Below, piece by piece: positions 52,085 through 62,708 of a stretch of 64,000 nucleotides of DNA. Below the pieces are notes generated by a model. It saw nothing but the letters and a program-made list of their open reading frames with translations, was not told the DNA's origin and made no database searches. Position numbers and translations under genes: made by a program. Source of the stretch: Hyphomicrobiales bacterium (GTDB lineage Bacteria > Pseudomonadota > Alphaproteobacteria > Rhizobiales > Rhizobiaceae); the NCBI GenBank assembly GCA_900473175.1, contig UCKM01000001.1, positions 1 through 64,000 on the forward strand, written 5' to 3'. Within the stretch, counting starts at the first letter, position 1; every line of letters starts with the position of its first letter.

Positions 52085-53047
52085 ATGGCCCGTAAGGACA
52101 TTTTTAGCAGCGTCATGAACCCCGCGCCGGCAAGAAGCGAGCGGAATGAAGCCTTATCCTATGTCGTCAGCGGCGCTTCGCGTTCGATCAAGAGCTCGTT
52201 CGAAGAACTCGCCAAAGGCAGCGTAATCGAACTCGATCCGGATCTCGTCGACGGCTCGTTTATTGCCGATCGGATCGACGAGGATGATGAGGCGTTTCAG
52301 GAGCTTCTGAATGCTGTGAGGGAGAGGGGGCAGGATTCTCCGATCCTTGTGCGGCCGCATCCTGACGTTTCTGGCCGATACCAGGTTGTCTTTGGCCATC
52401 GACGCGTCAACGTTGCCCGGCAACTGGGACGCCAGGTTCGTGCGGTGGTCAAATCCCTGACGGATCAGGACCACGTTATTGCGCAGGGTCAGGAGAATGC
52501 CGCTCGCTCCAATCTTTCATTCATCGAGCGGGCGCTGTTTGCGAAGCGCCTCGCCGATCTCGGCTACGATCAGTCTGTTATCAAGTCGGCGCTGGCGCTC
52601 GATGCGACGACCTATTCGAAAATGCAATCGGTCACGGTGCATGTGCCAGAGGATTTCATCCTTGCCATCGGCTCGGCAAAGGCGACCGGCCGAGATCGCT
52701 GGTGGCAATTGTCGAAGCTGCTGCAGGTGCCGGGCACCAAGGAAAGGGCAAGGGCATTCCTGCAATCGCAAGATTTCACAGGAGAGACCGGTGACGCTCG
52801 CTTTGCGCAACTGTTCGAGGCCCTGAGCAAGGCGAGGCATCAGCCAAAGGCTTCGGCTGCGCGCGCAAAGTCATGGTCAGCGAAAGACAAATCCGTGAGC
52901 GTCAACATCAAGGATACCGGCAAGGCATTTACGCTGGCCTTGAAAGCGAAGAACGCGTCTCGCTTCGGTGCATATATCGCCGATAACCTTGAGGGCCTCT
53001 ATCGAGCCTTTCAAGAATCGGAAACGGTCACGAAAACAGGAGAATAA
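52085..53047 (+). CDS. repB: partitioning protein RepB (ParB family)
   Basis: A 320-aa ParB-type DNA-binding protein. ParB/Srx nuclease-like part: DEAFQELLNAVRERGQDSPILVRPHPDVSGRYQVVFGHRRVNVARQLG (the GHRR CTP-binding motif, about residue 105). The central helix-turn-helix lies near FAKRLADLGYDQSVIKSALAL. The C-terminal part should dimerise. It binds the parS-like palindromes and loads onto DNA. ATG 52085 follows GGGAGCAGAT. Normal length. Confidence 0.95.
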   Translation: MARKDIFSSVMNPAPARSERNEALSYVVSGASRSIKSSFEELAKGSVIELDPDLVDGSFIADRIDEDDEAFQELLNAVRERGQDSPILVRPHPDVSGRYQVVFGHRRVNVARQLGRQVRAVVKSLTDQDHVIAQGQENAARSNLSFIERALFAKRLADLGYDQSVIKSALALDATTYSKMQSVTVHVPEDFILAIGSAKATGRDRWWQLSKLLQVPGTKERARAFLQSQDFTGETGDARFAQLFEALSKARHQPKASAARAKSWSAKDKSVSVNIKDTGKAFTLALKAKNASRFGAYIADNLEGLYRAFQESETVTKTGE

Positions 53048-53055
53048 TCCGCAAA

Positions 53056-53112
53056 AGAAAAAAGCCCACCTCAACATCGCTGTCTCGGAAGGCTTCTCTC
53101 ATATCTCTAGCA
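53056..53112 (-). ncRNA. antisense counter-transcribed RNA (ctRNA) of repABC
   Basis: In the repB-repC gap, the minus strand has a promoter: TTGACA (53147-53142) and GATTCT (53124-53119) with a 17-base spacer. Transcription from about 53112 would give an RNA near 57 nt ending in a hairpin (AAGCC...GGCTT) and a run of T (53064 to about 53057). Size, position and orientation are those of the ctRNA that sets repABC copy number by blocking repC expression. The ends are estimates. Confidence 0.78.
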
Positions 53113-53206
53113 GGATCGAGAATCGCATTTCCCCGAATCAGTGTCAAGACTTTTTGACGTCGTTCTGGCGAGTGGATTTCTTTTGCCTTTAGAAAGGTGA
53201 GAGACA

Positions 53207-54502
53207 ATGCAGACGGGGAATATGTTCACGACGCCTTTCGGGCGGCGATCGCTGTCGCTTGGCATGCTGGCAACGCAGGCGAGGGCACAAGAGATCGATC
53301 CAGAAGCGTCTATCGACAAATGGAAACTGTTTAGAAACCTTTGCGAGGCGAGGGCGCTGATCGGCATTTCCGATCGGGCGCTGGTCGTGCTCAACGCGCT
53401 TTTGACGTTCTATCCCCAAGCCGAGCTCCGTGAGGCAAATGGGCTCGTCGTGTTTCCCTCCAATGTGCAGCTGTCACTGCGTGCACACGGGATGGCGCCA
53501 GCGACACTGCGGCGCCATTTGTGCGCTCTGGTGGAGGCGGGCCTGATTTTCCGCAAGGATAGCCCGAACGGCAAGCGCTATGCGCGCAGGGCGAGGGTAG
53601 GAGAGGGCGGAGAAGCTTTTGGCTTCGCACTAACGCCGCTCGTCACCCGTGCCGCCGAGTTCGAAACGATGGCCGAAGAAGTACGATCGCAAAGGCTGCA
53701 GCTCAAACTAATGAAGGAACGGGTCACGCTCTTGCGCCGGGATATCGTGAAGCTCATCGAGCTCGGGATTGAAGAGTTGCTGGATATCGACTGGAGCGGC
53801 CAGTACAGGCGTTTTCGCACAGTGATGGATGCCATACCACGCCAAGCATCGATCGACGATCTGGAGCCGGTTGTAGACGGGCTGGAGTGCATTCACATGG
53901 AGATATCCAACCTGTTGGAAAACAGACTGATTTCGCAGAATCCGAGCGCCAAAGAGTCTCATTTTGAGCGGCACAAACAAAATTCAAATACCAAATCCAT
54001 ATCTGATCTTGAACCTGGCTTTAGAAAAGACCAAGGGGCAAAAACTGAACGAAAGCCTGAGAAACTTGCCGTGGGCGAAGCCAACGATGAGACAATAACA
54101 GCGATTGGAGCAGGGAAGGGGCCGAAACGCGAAATCCGGCAGGTGGAGGAAGCAAAGTTCGTCCCGATTGGCCTCGTCCGCCAGGCCTGCCCACAAATTG
54201 ACGCCTATACGAAGCAAGGCATCGCCAGCTGGAGCGATCTGATGGCTGCGGCGGTTGTTGTCCGCGGGATGCTCGGCGTCAGCCCATCCGCCTATGAGGA
54301 GGCTTGCGATATCCTCGGCCAGGAGAACGCGGCGGTTGCCATTGCCTGTATTCTCGAAAGGGCCGACCAGATCAATTCGGCTGGCGGATATCTGCGCGTT
54401 CTCACCGACAAGGCCGCGAGAGGTGAGTTCTCCATCTGGCCGATGCTCTTGGCGCAACTCCGCGCGAATGGCAGCCATGTCCATTTGGTGGCTGCGAAAT
54501 GA
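53207..54502 (+). CDS. repC: replication initiator RepC
   Basis: A 431-aa initiator. Conserved early region: FGRRSLSLGMLATQ, IDKWKLFRNLCEARALIGISDRALVVLNALLTFYP and VVFPSNVQLSLRAHGMAPATLRRHLCALVEAGLIFRKDSPNGKRYARR, the winged-helix origin-binding part. The oriV of repABC replicons lies inside this gene. The middle (about residues 245-310) is polar and low in complexity. The C-terminal part has ASWSDLMAAAVVVRGMLGVSPSAYEEA. ATG 53207 follows AAAGGTGAGAG. Confidence 0.95.
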   Translation: MQTGNMFTTPFGRRSLSLGMLATQARAQEIDPEASIDKWKLFRNLCEARALIGISDRALVVLNALLTFYPQAELREANGLVVFPSNVQLSLRAHGMAPATLRRHLCALVEAGLIFRKDSPNGKRYARRARVGEGGEAFGFALTPLVTRAAEFETMAEEVRSQRLQLKLMKERVTLLRRDIVKLIELGIEELLDIDWSGQYRRFRTVMDAIPRQASIDDLEPVVDGLECIHMEISNLLENRLISQNPSAKESHFERHKQNSNTKSISDLEPGFRKDQGAKTERKPEKLAVGEANDETITAIGAGKGPKREIRQVEEAKFVPIGLVRQACPQIDAYTKQGIASWSDLMAAAVVVRGMLGVSPSAYEEACDILGQENAAVAIACILERADQINSAGGYLRVLTDKAARGEFSIWPMLLAQLRANGSHVHLVAAK

Positions 54503-54721
54503 TTGCTCGGATTTTACAGTGAACGTGAGAAAATCGTGGGGGCGTTTTTAGCTTTAAGTAGCAGTAGTCAATGGTCAGATGAATGGCAACCGGGTCTCGG
54601 GGGAAGGACGCGGCGTCGTATTTGCAAAAGAGCGCATCTCCATAGCGGAAGCTAGAAGGGAGTTATGTTCCGGATTGTGAAATACGTTAACCTAAACAAT
54701 TGATTAAAGGAAACGCGCTCA
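54503..54721. other. gap after repC, no gene seen
   Basis: The 219 bases between the convergent repC and GMC genes hold no supported gene. A perfect 14-bp palindrome GCTCACTAGTGAGC at 54717-54730 covers the GMC stop codon. It lacks a T-run. Confidence 0.6.
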
Positions 54722-56386
54722 CTAGTGAGCAGTCGGGTGATCACTGGTTGGAGCCTTTGCGGCCATGGCACCGATAGACACCGTGGGCGACATGTAGCTT
54801 TGTGCCGCGAGATGGTCGGCAAGACGCAAGGCCAAGGCGACAATGGTCAAGGTGGGCATATCATTCCCACACGTCGGGAAAACTGAACTGCCCGCGATAT
54901 GCAGATTGTGGATGCCATGGACTTTGCAATCCTTGTCCACCACCCCCTGACGCGGGTCAGGGTGCATGCGTGTCGTACCCATATGATGATTGCAGCCAAT
55001 GATCGGAAGCTCACGTCCCGCATCAGCTTGTTCCAGATCAACTTGACCCATGCCCGAGGTGCTGAGCTTGTCTCTGATCAATTCCAGCATGCGCAAATGG
55101 GTGCGCTTCTCGAGATCGCCCACGCGCCAATCAAGCGCTGCCGCGTTGAGGCCGAGCCGGTCACGCTGATGCGAAAGGGTGACCCGGCTTTCCCGATCCG
55201 GGACTGGTTCCACGACGGATTCGATCTGAAAATAGTCAGATTTCGAAGCAAGCTTCAGCTTCCGGTAAAGCAATGATGTCATGAGGTTCGGGCTGCCGCG
55301 CGCTACCGTCGCGAATGTCCGCAATTTGATGTCCTGATAGTGCCGCCACCGAATGGCGTCATACAGTTCATGAAAGCGCTCAGTGAGCTCACTATCTTCG
55401 CCGGCCCGGCATGCGCGGAAATAGGCGCGGCATTGGACCAGCCTTTCCTGTCGCTGGGTATGTTCGGAGAGCCCCACATGGGCGCTTGCACTGGTACCGT
55501 CGACTGCAAGCTTTGGATTGTGATAGGTGTAGCGCGCATCGTAAAAGCGAAATGCATCTGCGCTGCGGGTCGGTACCATTTGGCCGTGCCGGATGCGCGG
55601 ATGCTCCATGAAATAGCGTCCAACAAGGTCGTGCTGATTACCCAGGCCCTGTGTATGAACCTTGTTGGAAAGCAGCATGAGGCGTGCATTCTCGATTCCG
55701 CCTGCTGCAAGGATCGTACGCTTGGCCCGCACGAGGAACGTTCTATCCGTCGCCGTTGCGACCTTCACGCCTGTGACTGTGGTTGCGGCCTCATTTGTCA
55801 TAATCTCGATGGCGTTGGCGTTGAGCAGGATCTTGGCTGTTCGCGCGCTAGCGAGTTGCTGGTGGTAATCGCGGCCGAAACGCGTCGGCGGACTGAATTT
55901 GCTCACGACGGTCTCAAGAGAGGCTTCGTCGAGATCCAAGAGCCCAATTTGTGCATTAAGTAGGCGCTCATGCCAAAACTGCGGCTGGAAGCTGTGATAA
56001 TTGACCTGTACGAGGTCGCTTGCGCGGTCGTAATAGGGTTCGACGACTCTCAGATCGAACGGCCAGCCACTATTTGGCACCCAATCGCGTTTTTCGAAAT
56101 CGATATCGACGAAGGGGCGAATCCAACCGCCCCAGCAATTTGAGCTGCCGCCGAGCTGGCGGGTTCTGCTTGCCTGCAGATCATACTCAATGCCTACATT
56201 CTCGCCCTGATAGAGGGATTGCGACGCTGAACTGAACTTGAGCCCGCCGCCCTCAATGACACATGTCTCAATACCCTGGCGCTCAAATTCAAGGGCCAAA
56301 GTAATACCTGCTACCCCGCCACCGATAATGCAGATTTCTGCATCCAGAGCAGTGCCACCCGGAAGTTCCCGCGCATCTACAAACAT
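54722..56386 (-). CDS. GMC-family FAD-dependent oxidoreductase
   Basis: A 554-aa oxidoreductase. The FAD-binding Rossmann motif EICIIGGGVAGITLALEFE lies near the N-terminus and QLGGSSNCWGGWIRPF soon after, typical of the glucose-dehydrogenase/choline-oxidase group. RAKRTILAAGGIENARLML follows. The C-terminal active-site region is GCNHHMGTTRMHPDP, with the His pair, followed by NLHIAGSSVFPTCGNDMPTLTIVAL. No signal peptide is seen. The frame is open to 56485, but MFVDARELPGG (56386) gives the usual start of this family. Substrate is probably a sugar, alcohol or polyol. It is divergent from bioR, with no evident link to biotin. Confidence 0.85.
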   Translation of the reverse strand: MFVDARELPGGTALDAEICIIGGGVAGITLALEFERQGIETCVIEGGGLKFSSASQSLYQGENVGIEYDLQASRTRQLGGSSNCWGGWIRPFVDIDFEKRDWVPNSGWPFDLRVVEPYYDRASDLVQVNYHSFQPQFWHERLLNAQIGLLDLDEASLETVVSKFSPPTRFGRDYHQQLASARTAKILLNANAIEIMTNEAATTVTGVKVATATDRTFLVRAKRTILAAGGIENARLMLLSNKVHTQGLGNQHDLVGRYFMEHPRIRHGQMVPTRSADAFRFYDARYTYHNPKLAVDGTSASAHVGLSEHTQRQERLVQCRAYFRACRAGEDSELTERFHELYDAIRWRHYQDIKLRTFATVARGSPNLMTSLLYRKLKLASKSDYFQIESVVEPVPDRESRVTLSHQRDRLGLNAAALDWRVGDLEKRTHLRMLELIRDKLSTSGMGQVDLEQADAGRELPIIGCNHHMGTTRMHPDPRQGVVDKDCKVHGIHNLHIAGSSVFPTCGNDMPTLTIVALALRLADHLAAQSYMSPTVSIGAMAAKAPTSDHPTAH

Positions 56387-56706
56387 TGACCTAGTGACCC
56401 CCAAGATCAGTAAATCTGATGTATTCCCCATGCAACTTATTAGTGTTGGAGTTTCTTCTCTAAGCGCCGAAATGTAAATACCCATACATCGAATTCATTG
56501 CACCCGAAGCGGCTGGTTAAGGAGATACTAAGGTATGCGTGACGTTCCAGGCGTAGATCGATATCAACGACGCCAAGAACAGCCGGTCCCCGTCATTGTG
56601 ATCTGGGCGGCCATCAATGCTGAGGGTTCGTTCGACGCCGTGCATTATGCGCGGAAAAGATCCGCGCAGGCTCGACAGGCCCACACAACCAAAATATCTA
56701 TGCAAG

Positions 56707-57375
56707 ATGACCGCAGCCAATGAAGACACGATTGCCAACCGTATCAGCCGCATCCTTGCCGACCGGATCGTAACCGGACAGTTGGAGCCGGGCACGAAGC
56801 TGCGACAGGATCACATCGCAGAAGAATTCGGAGCGAGCCATGTGCCGGTGCGAGAAGCGTTTCGCAAGCTGGAGGCCCAGGGTCTGGCGGTGAGCGAGCC
56901 CCGGCGTGGGGTGCGGGTCGCGTCCTTCGATCTAAAGGAAGTGCGGGAAGTCGCGCTGATGCGTGCTGAACTCGAGGGGCTTGCGCTCCGGCAGGCCGCT
57001 CCGCATTTGACGGCGTCCATCCTCGAACAGGCCGAGGAAGCCACCGTTGCCGGAGATAATTCGCGCGATGTGCGCACCTGGGAGGAGGCGAACCGGCAAT
57101 TTCACCGGTTGATCCTCGAACCCTGTGCAATGCCGCGGCTGCTCGCGGCGATCGATGATCTTCATTCAGTCAGCGCACGCTTTTTGTTTTCGGCCTGGCG
57201 CTCGGACTGGGAAGTGCGAACCGATCACGACCATCGGGCAATTCTTGGATACCTCCGCCAAGGCAATATTGAGAATGCTGTGGCTGTATTGGAGCGACAC
57301 GTGCAATGGATCGGCCAAAAGCCCGTAAAGAGCGCGACGGGTTCGACCCGCGATGCCTTCGCCATCGTGGGCTAG
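56707..57375 (+). CDS. bioR: biotin regulator BioR (GntR family)
   Basis: A 222-aa GntR/FadR-like repressor. The winged helix is ILADRIVTGQLEPGTKLRQDHIAEEFGASHVPVREAFRKLEAQGLAVSEPRRGVRV. The helical C-terminal domain contains the FCD-type pattern EANRQFHRLILEPC and DHRAILGYLRQGNIENAVAVLERHV. Its place beside bioBFDAZ and the two BioR boxes before bioB support the name. ATG 56707 is chosen. The frame is open 90 bases upstream. A weak box-like sequence, ATATCTATGC (7 of 10 matches), covers 56694-56703 and could mediate autoregulation. Confidence 0.9.
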   Translation: MTAANEDTIANRISRILADRIVTGQLEPGTKLRQDHIAEEFGASHVPVREAFRKLEAQGLAVSEPRRGVRVASFDLKEVREVALMRAELEGLALRQAAPHLTASILEQAEEATVAGDNSRDVRTWEEANRQFHRLILEPCAMPRLLAAIDDLHSVSARFLFSAWRSDWEVRTDHDHRAILGYLRQGNIENAVAVLERHVQWIGQKPVKSATGSTRDAFAIVG

Positions 57376-57519
57376 CCCGAATGCCGCAACTGCGACAGTA
57401 GCGGGGCCTCTTTCATCTAAAGCGGCGGCCGGGCGCCTTATGGGCGGTGCCCGACATTCAAATAATGTGCTGTCGCCCTGCGCTTCAGAAAAATCCTTTT
57501 CTCGTTGCGGCGATCCAAT

Positions 57520-57548
57520 TTATAGATAATTATTGGGTCTATCTATAA
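57520..57548. promoter_or_regulatory. two BioR boxes in the bioB promoter region
   Basis: TTATAGATAA at 57520-57529 matches the alphaproteobacterial BioR consensus TTATMKATAA exactly. CTATCTATAA at 57539-57548 (TTATAGATAG on the other strand) differs at one position. They lie 33-61 bases before the bioB start and are separated by nine bases. Confidence 0.88.
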
Positions 57549-57580
57549 TAGCTTCAAGCTACGAAACCGGGAACCACTCC

Positions 57581-58585
57581 ATGTCAGAAGCGCAAGTGTC
57601 AAAGTCCGAAGTCTCACCCTCTCTCGTTCGTGGCTCGGAGGCGTGGAGTGTTTCTGAAGCGAAAAAAATCTATAATTTACCGTTCAACGACTTGCTCTTT
57701 CAGGCTCAAACAATCCACAGACGGCATTTCGACCCGAATTCCGTGCAACTCAGCAGGCTGCTGTCGATCAAGACGGGTGGTTGCCCGGAGGACTGCGGTT
57801 ATTGCAGCCAGTCCGTGCATAATCCCACAGGCCTCAAGGCCTCCAAGCTGATGGAAGTCGAAAGAGTGCTTGCCGAGGCCCGCAAGGCCAAGGCGGCTGG
57901 CGCAACACGCTATTGCATGGGTGCGGCTTGGCGCGGCCCCAAAGACCGCGACATGGATGTGATCGTTGCCATGGTCGAAGGCGTCAGGTCACTCGGGATG
58001 GAAACCTGCATGACACTTGGCATGCTGTCTCCCCTGCAGGCAGAGAAGCTCGCGGATGCGGGGCTTGATTACTACAATCACAATATCGACACGTCCGAAC
58101 GATTCTACAGCGAGATCATCAGCACGCGCACCTTCGCGGATCGGCTGGAGACGCTCGCGAATGTGCGGGAAGCGGGGATCAAGGTTTGTGCGGGCGGTAT
58201 CCTCGGGATGGGCGAGACGACTGACGACCATATCGCCATGCTGGTGACGCTCGCCAATCTGCCGGTCCCGCCGGAGAGCGTCCCGATCAACATGCTGATA
58301 CCCATCCCCGGTTCAAAACTCGAGGCCGCTGCTCCGGTAGATCCTATAGATTTCATCAGAGCAATCGCGCTTGCGCGCATTCTCATGCCAATGACCCACG
58401 TCCGCCTCTCGGCCGGGCGTAACGATATGAGCGACGAGATGCAGGCGCTGTGTTTTTTTGCCGGTGCAAATTCCATCTTTGTCGGCGACACGCTTCTGAC
58501 CGCCGACAATCCCGGTGAAGATCATGATGCCAGGCTGTTTCGCCGCCTGGGGCTGAAGCCGATGGCGCTGGACGCCGCTGAATGA
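57581..58585 (+). CDS. bioB: biotin synthase
   Basis: A 334-aa radical-SAM enzyme that inserts sulfur into dethiobiotin. The radical-SAM cluster motif is [11 protein letters not shown] (CxxxCxxC). Further conserved parts are [33 protein letters not shown] and [29 protein letters not shown]. The ATG at 57581 is chosen over an upstream TTG at 57533, which would overlap the BioR boxes. It overlaps bioF by four bases. Confidence 0.97.
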   Translation: MSEAQVSKSEVSPSLVRGSEAWSVSEAKKIYNLPFNDLLFQAQTIHRRHFDPNSVQLSRLLSIKTGGCPEDCGYCSQSVHNPTGLKASKLMEVERVLAEARKAKAAGATRYCMGAAWRGPKDRDMDVIVAMVEGVRSLGMETCMTLGMLSPLQAEKLADAGLDYYNHNIDTSERFYSEIISTRTFADRLETLANVREAGIKVCAGGILGMGETTDDHIAMLVTLANLPVPPESVPINMLIPIPGSKLEAAAPVDPIDFIRAIALARILMPMTHVRLSAGRNDMSDEMQALCFFAGANSIFVGDTLLTADNPGEDHDARLFRRLGLKPMALDAAE

Positions 58586-59724
58586 CTGAACGCCTCTTTC
58601 GATTTGAAAAGACGCTTGCTGGGTTGGAGCGAAAGGGACGGCGGCGCGCGCTCCTGCCGCATGACGCCATTGATTTCACGTCCAATGATTATCTTGGCCT
58701 CGCCAACTCGCCGCGTATCAAATCCGCCATTGCCGAAGCTTTGGAACGTGGTGTTGCCGTTGGCTCGGGCGGGTCTCGTCTGCTCCGCGGAAATCATCCG
58801 GAGCATCAAGCGCTTGAGTCAGATGCTGCCGCCTTTTTTGGAACCGAGCGGGCACTTCATTTTTCAAGCGGTTATTCCGCCAATACCGCACTCTTCTCAA
58901 CGCTACCGCAACGGGGCGATCTCATTGTCCATGACGCGCTCATCCATGCCAGTGCGCGTGAAGGCATTGCAGCCAGCCGAGCGCAGGCGGTCCTTGCCCG
59001 GCACAATGACGTTGCGAGCTTCGACGAAGCGATCCGCACATGGCGCCAGGACGGTGGGATGGGGCATCCATGGATCGCGGTGGAAAGCCTCTACTCGATG
59101 GACGGCGATCGCGCCCCGCTGGCAGAACTTCTTGCTTTGGCAGAAAGGTACGACGGCTTTCTCGTCGTTGACGAAGCGCATGCGACCGGCGTTTTCGGTC
59201 CGAATGGCCGTGGCCTTGCCGCAGCAATGGAGGGCCGCGACAACGTCATCCAGTTGCACACCTGCGGAAAGGCGATCGGTGTTTCGGGCGCTCTCGTTGC
59301 GGCAAAGGCCGTGATTTGCGACTACCTCGTCAACCGCGCCCGCGCCTTCATCTATTCTACGGCGCCTTCGCCGCTGATGGCGGCGTGTGTTCGCGAGGCG
59401 TTGAAGATCCTGGTGGACGAGCCACAACGCCGATCGGAGTTCGAGCAGCTTTGGCGATTTGCAAACGGGCAAATGCTGGCCCAGCTTGGAGCGCCGGCGA
59501 GCGGCTCCCAGATAATGCCCGTTATGATCGGGGACAACTGCCGTGCCCTTGGGATAGCTGCGCGCATGCGTGCCGAAGGTTTCGATATTCGCGCAATCCG
59601 GCCGCCAACGGTTCCGGAAGGGACCGCGCGCTTGAGGATCGCCATTACATTGAATGTCGACCGCCCCGCGATTGTCCGGATGTTCGAACGCTTGTCGGCC
59701 ATCTCGATCGAGGAGGGCGTATGA
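58582..59724 (+). CDS. bioF: 8-amino-7-oxononanoate synthase
   Basis: A 380-aa PLP enzyme that condenses pimeloyl thioester with alanine. It shows [36 protein letters not shown], the PLP-contact [18 protein letters not shown], and the Schiff-base motif [12 protein letters not shown] with Lys at about residue 230. Normal length and gene order. The stop overlaps the bioD start. Confidence 0.96.
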   Translation: MTERLFRFEKTLAGLERKGRRRALLPHDAIDFTSNDYLGLANSPRIKSAIAEALERGVAVGSGGSRLLRGNHPEHQALESDAAAFFGTERALHFSSGYSANTALFSTLPQRGDLIVHDALIHASAREGIAASRAQAVLARHNDVASFDEAIRTWRQDGGMGHPWIAVESLYSMDGDRAPLAELLALAERYDGFLVVDEAHATGVFGPNGRGLAAAMEGRDNVIQLHTCGKAIGVSGALVAAKAVICDYLVNRARAFIYSTAPSPLMAACVREALKILVDEPQRRSEFEQLWRFANGQMLAQLGAPASGSQIMPVMIGDNCRALGIAARMRAEGFDIRAIRPPTVPEGTARLRIAITLNVDRPAIVRMFERLSAISIEEGV

Positions 59725-60359
59725 CCCACCGCTTTGTAATCACCGGCACAGACACGAATATCGGCAAGACCGTATTTTCCGCGGCGCTCGCTGACGCCCT
59801 TGGTGCCTGCTACTGGAAACCTGTTCAGTCGGGGCTCGAAGGCGAGACGGACAGTGAGACTGTCCGGCGTCTCGGTCGGATACCGCATGAGCGAATCTTT
59901 TCCGAGACGTGGCGGCTGAAGATGCCGGCTTCGCCGCATCTCGCTGCGAGGATCGATAATGTCCGGATCGTTCCGGAAGCATTATCGCCCCCCACGTCGC
60001 AATTCCCGCTGATCATCGAGGGAGCAGGGGGGCTTTTGGTTCCGTTGACAGAAAGCAAGGTGTTCGCCGATGTCTTTGCCCGTTGGCAAATACCGGTCAT
60101 CCTTTGCGCACGCACGGGACTTGGAACAATCAACCATACGCTGCTTTCGCTCGAGGCAATGCGGTACCGTTCCATTCCGGTTCTCGGTGTTGCGTTCATC
60201 GGCGATGAACAGGCGGACTCGCAATCGATCATCGCGAAGCTCGGCCAGGTGACCTCTCTTGGCCGTTTGCCGTTCCTTGATCCGCTGACACCGGACACGT
60301 TGCGCCAGGCCTTTCAGGACCATTTCGAGATTGCCTGCTTTGAAAGGGGGATGCTGTGA
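59721..60359 (+). CDS. bioD: dethiobiotin synthetase
   Basis: A 212-aa ATP-dependent carboxylase forming the ureido ring. The P-loop [15 protein letters not shown] begins near residue 8. The conserved [13 protein letters not shown] follows, then [21 protein letters not shown]. An open frame begins far upstream in bioF, but the ATG at 59721 overlapping the bioF stop is correct. It overlaps bioA by four bases. Confidence 0.95.
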   Translation: MTHRFVITGTDTNIGKTVFSAALADALGACYWKPVQSGLEGETDSETVRRLGRIPHERIFSETWRLKMPASPHLAARIDNVRIVPEALSPPTSQFPLIIEGAGGLLVPLTESKVFADVFARWQIPVILCARTGLGTINHTLLSLEAMRYRSIPVLGVAFIGDEQADSQSIIAKLGQVTSLGRLPFLDPLTPDTLRQAFQDHFEIACFERGML

Positions 60360-61639
60360 TCCAACGTGCACTGTCGTCCCCCGTCTGGCATCCGTTTACC
60401 CAGCATGCGCTTGAGCCGGCAATGAAAAGGATCGTGAGAACCGAGGGCGCCTTTCTCTTCGATGAAGAGGCGCATGCGGTCCTCGATGCGATCTCGTCGT
60501 GGTGGGTCATCACCCATGGTCACCGGCATCCATTGATCATGGATGCCATCCGCAATGCGAGCGAGACATATGACCAGATCATTTTTGCCGAATATACCCA
60601 CGAGCCGGCGGAAGAGCTGGCGAAGGGACTGGTCGCAATCGCTCCCCTCGGCCTCGATCATGTTTTCTACTCCGACAGTGGCTCGACCGCGGTCGAGGTG
60701 GCGTTGAAGATGGCCCTCGGTTTCTTTCATAATTCCGGGGCACCGCGCTCGCGTATTGTTGTCATGGAGCATGGCTATCACGGCGATACAGTCGGGACCA
60801 TGTCGGCGGGCGAGCGCGGTGTCTTCAACGCGGCTTATCAATCCCTGCTTTTTGCCGTGGACCGGCTTCCGTTCCCTTCGACCGGTCGCGAGCAGGAAAC
60901 GCTCGATGCCTTCGAAACATATTGTCAGGACGGCGAGGTAGCAGCCCTGCTGATTGAACCGCTGGTGCTTGGTGCGGGTGGCATGCGCGTGTATCCGGCA
61001 TCGCTCCTGGCTGAACTCAAGGCCATTGCGGCAAGGCATGGCGCCTTATTGATTGCCGACGAGGTGATGACCGGCTGGGGCCGCACCGGCACCCTCTTTG
61101 CATGCGAACAGGCGAACGTTACGCCCGATATCCTGTGCACCTCAAAGGGGCTGACCGGCGGCTCGCTGCCGCTGGCCGCTACACTGTGCACCGCCGAGAT
61201 ATTCGCTGCTCATCTCTCCAGCGACCGAACCCGCACATTTTTCCATTCGAGCTCGTATACCGCCAATCCGATCGCCTGCGCGGCAGCGCTAGCCAATCTT
61301 GCCGTCTGGCAGACGGAGCCGGTTAGCGAGCGCATTGGCAGGTTGGAATCGATGCATCGCGCGCGGCTGGCGCGGTTCGAAACGGATTTGCGCTTCGCAA
61401 ATGTTCGCCAGACCGGCACGATTGTTGCACTCGACCTCAATGCCCCGGCCTCCGGTTACCTGTCGGATGTGGGGCCGAAACTCAGGGCCTTCTTCAAAGC
61501 AAAAGACCTCCTCATCAGACCGCTCGGCAACGTGATCTATTTGATGCCGCCCTATTGTGTGACTGCGGACGATCTCGACCGGGCCTATGATGCCATCGAT
61601 GAGGCCGCGGACATGTTTGGCGGGGGCGGTGTCCGATGA
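60356..61639 (+). CDS. bioA: adenosylmethionine-8-amino-7-oxononanoate aminotransferase
   Basis: A 427-aa class III aminotransferase converting KAPA to DAPA. The N-terminus [12 protein letters not shown] is the diagnostic BioA motif. PLP-binding parts are [28 protein letters not shown] and [21 protein letters not shown], with Schiff-base Lys at about residue 264 in [17 protein letters not shown] start within the bioD stop. Stop overlaps bioZ. Confidence 0.96.
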   Translation: MIQRALSSPVWHPFTQHALEPAMKRIVRTEGAFLFDEEAHAVLDAISSWWVITHGHRHPLIMDAIRNASETYDQIIFAEYTHEPAEELAKGLVAIAPLGLDHVFYSDSGSTAVEVALKMALGFFHNSGAPRSRIVVMEHGYHGDTVGTMSAGERGVFNAAYQSLLFAVDRLPFPSTGREQETLDAFETYCQDGEVAALLIEPLVLGAGGMRVYPASLLAELKAIAARHGALLIADEVMTGWGRTGTLFACEQANVTPDILCTSKGLTGGSLPLAATLCTAEIFAAHLSSDRTRTFFHSSSYTANPIACAAALANLAVWQTEPVSERIGRLESMHRARLARFETDLRFANVRQTGTIVALDLNAPASGYLSDVGPKLRAFFKAKDLLIRPLGNVIYLMPPYCVTADDLDRAYDAIDEAADMFGGGGVR

Positions 61640-62625
61640 GCCGTGCCGCTGCGAGCCGTATCGCCGGCTTTGGTCATTACGCGCCGGAGCGACGTATTGA
61701 GAATGCCGAAATTGAAAGCCAGCTTGGACTTGAGCCCGGCTGGATCGAGCGCAGAACGGGCATCCGGTCACGGCGCTGGGCGCGGGAAGGGGAACTCCTT
61801 ACGGATCTCGCTGCACATGCAGGTTTGGCAGCGCTTGTGAATGCCCAGATGGATCGTAGCGACATTGCATTGACGATCCTCGCCACGTCGACGCCGGACC
61901 ATCTGTTGCCGCCCTCTGCCCCACTGCTTGCCCATCGTCTTGGCCTGGCAAATTCCGGCGCGATTGATCTCGCCGGGGCGTGTTCGGGGTTCATCTATGC
62001 GTTGACGCTGGCGGATGGCTTCGTCCGCAGTCAGGGGCGGCCGGTGCTCGTCGTAGCAGCCAATATCTTGAGCCGGCGCATCAATCCCGCAGAACGCGCC
62101 AGCGCCGTGCTCTTTGCCGACGCAGCCGGTGCTATCCTCCTCAGCCCGTCGACCAATCAGAACGAAGGACTTCTCGGTGTGGATCTCGCATCGGATGGAA
62201 GCCGGTATGATCTGATCTCAATACCTGCAGGAGGCTCCAAGCGACCATTTGCTACGGGCACGGCAGCTGAAGAATGTCTGATGACGATGCGTGACGGCCG
62301 GGAGATGTTTGCGCGGGCCGTGCAGATGATGACCCGGTGCGCCAGGCAGGCGCTAAGGGACGCGAAGCTTGAGCCTTCGGATGTCAGCAGGCTCATCCCG
62401 CATCAGGCGAATGCCCGCATCTTCGATGTTGTCGGTGATAATCTGGGTATTGATGCTGACAGGATCGTTCGCACCATAGCGGAATATGGAAACTCGTCGG
62501 CTGCCACCATTCCGCTTTCGCTGTCCCTTGCCCATCGCGCGCGGCCGTTCGTTGCGGGCGAACGGCTGCTCTTGACTGCAGCTGGCGCGGGCCTGACGGG
62601 CGGCGCTGTGGTTTGGGGCATATAA
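61636..62625 (+). CDS. bioZ: BioZ, FabH-like ketoacyl-ACP synthase for pimeloyl precursor
   Basis: A 329-aa KAS III-type enzyme. Its catalytic triad is Cys116 in GACSGF, His256 in [14 protein letters not shown] and Asn286 in [11 protein letters not shown]. In alphaproteobacteria BioZ condenses a glutaryl thioester with malonyl-ACP on the way to pimeloyl-ACP, and so replaces BioC/BioH, neither of which is seen here. Last gene of the bioBFDAZ operon, joined to bioA by overlap. Context and length separate it from primary FabH. Confidence 0.93.
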   Translation: MSRAAASRIAGFGHYAPERRIENAEIESQLGLEPGWIERRTGIRSRRWAREGELLTDLAAHAGLAALVNAQMDRSDIALTILATSTPDHLLPPSAPLLAHRLGLANSGAIDLAGACSGFIYALTLADGFVRSQGRPVLVVAANILSRRINPAERASAVLFADAAGAILLSPSTNQNEGLLGVDLASDGSRYDLISIPAGGSKRPFATGTAAEECLMTMRDGREMFARAVQMMTRCARQALRDAKLEPSDVSRLIPHQANARIFDVVGDNLGIDADRIVRTIAEYGNSSAATIPLSLSLAHRARPFVAGERLLLTAAGAGLTGGAVVWGI

Positions 62626-62708
62626 CGCCCCTTCACCCATCTCTTGTTCTCGATTCAACGTCGATCGCTCTGCTATGATGAGCCCAAGAATAGCGCGATG
62701 TAGGTCGC

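Noticed and set aside
54717-54730. GCTCACTAGTGAGC palindrome as a terminator or attachment site
   Set aside because: It covers a stop codon, lacks a T-run and has no second copy or integrase nearby.
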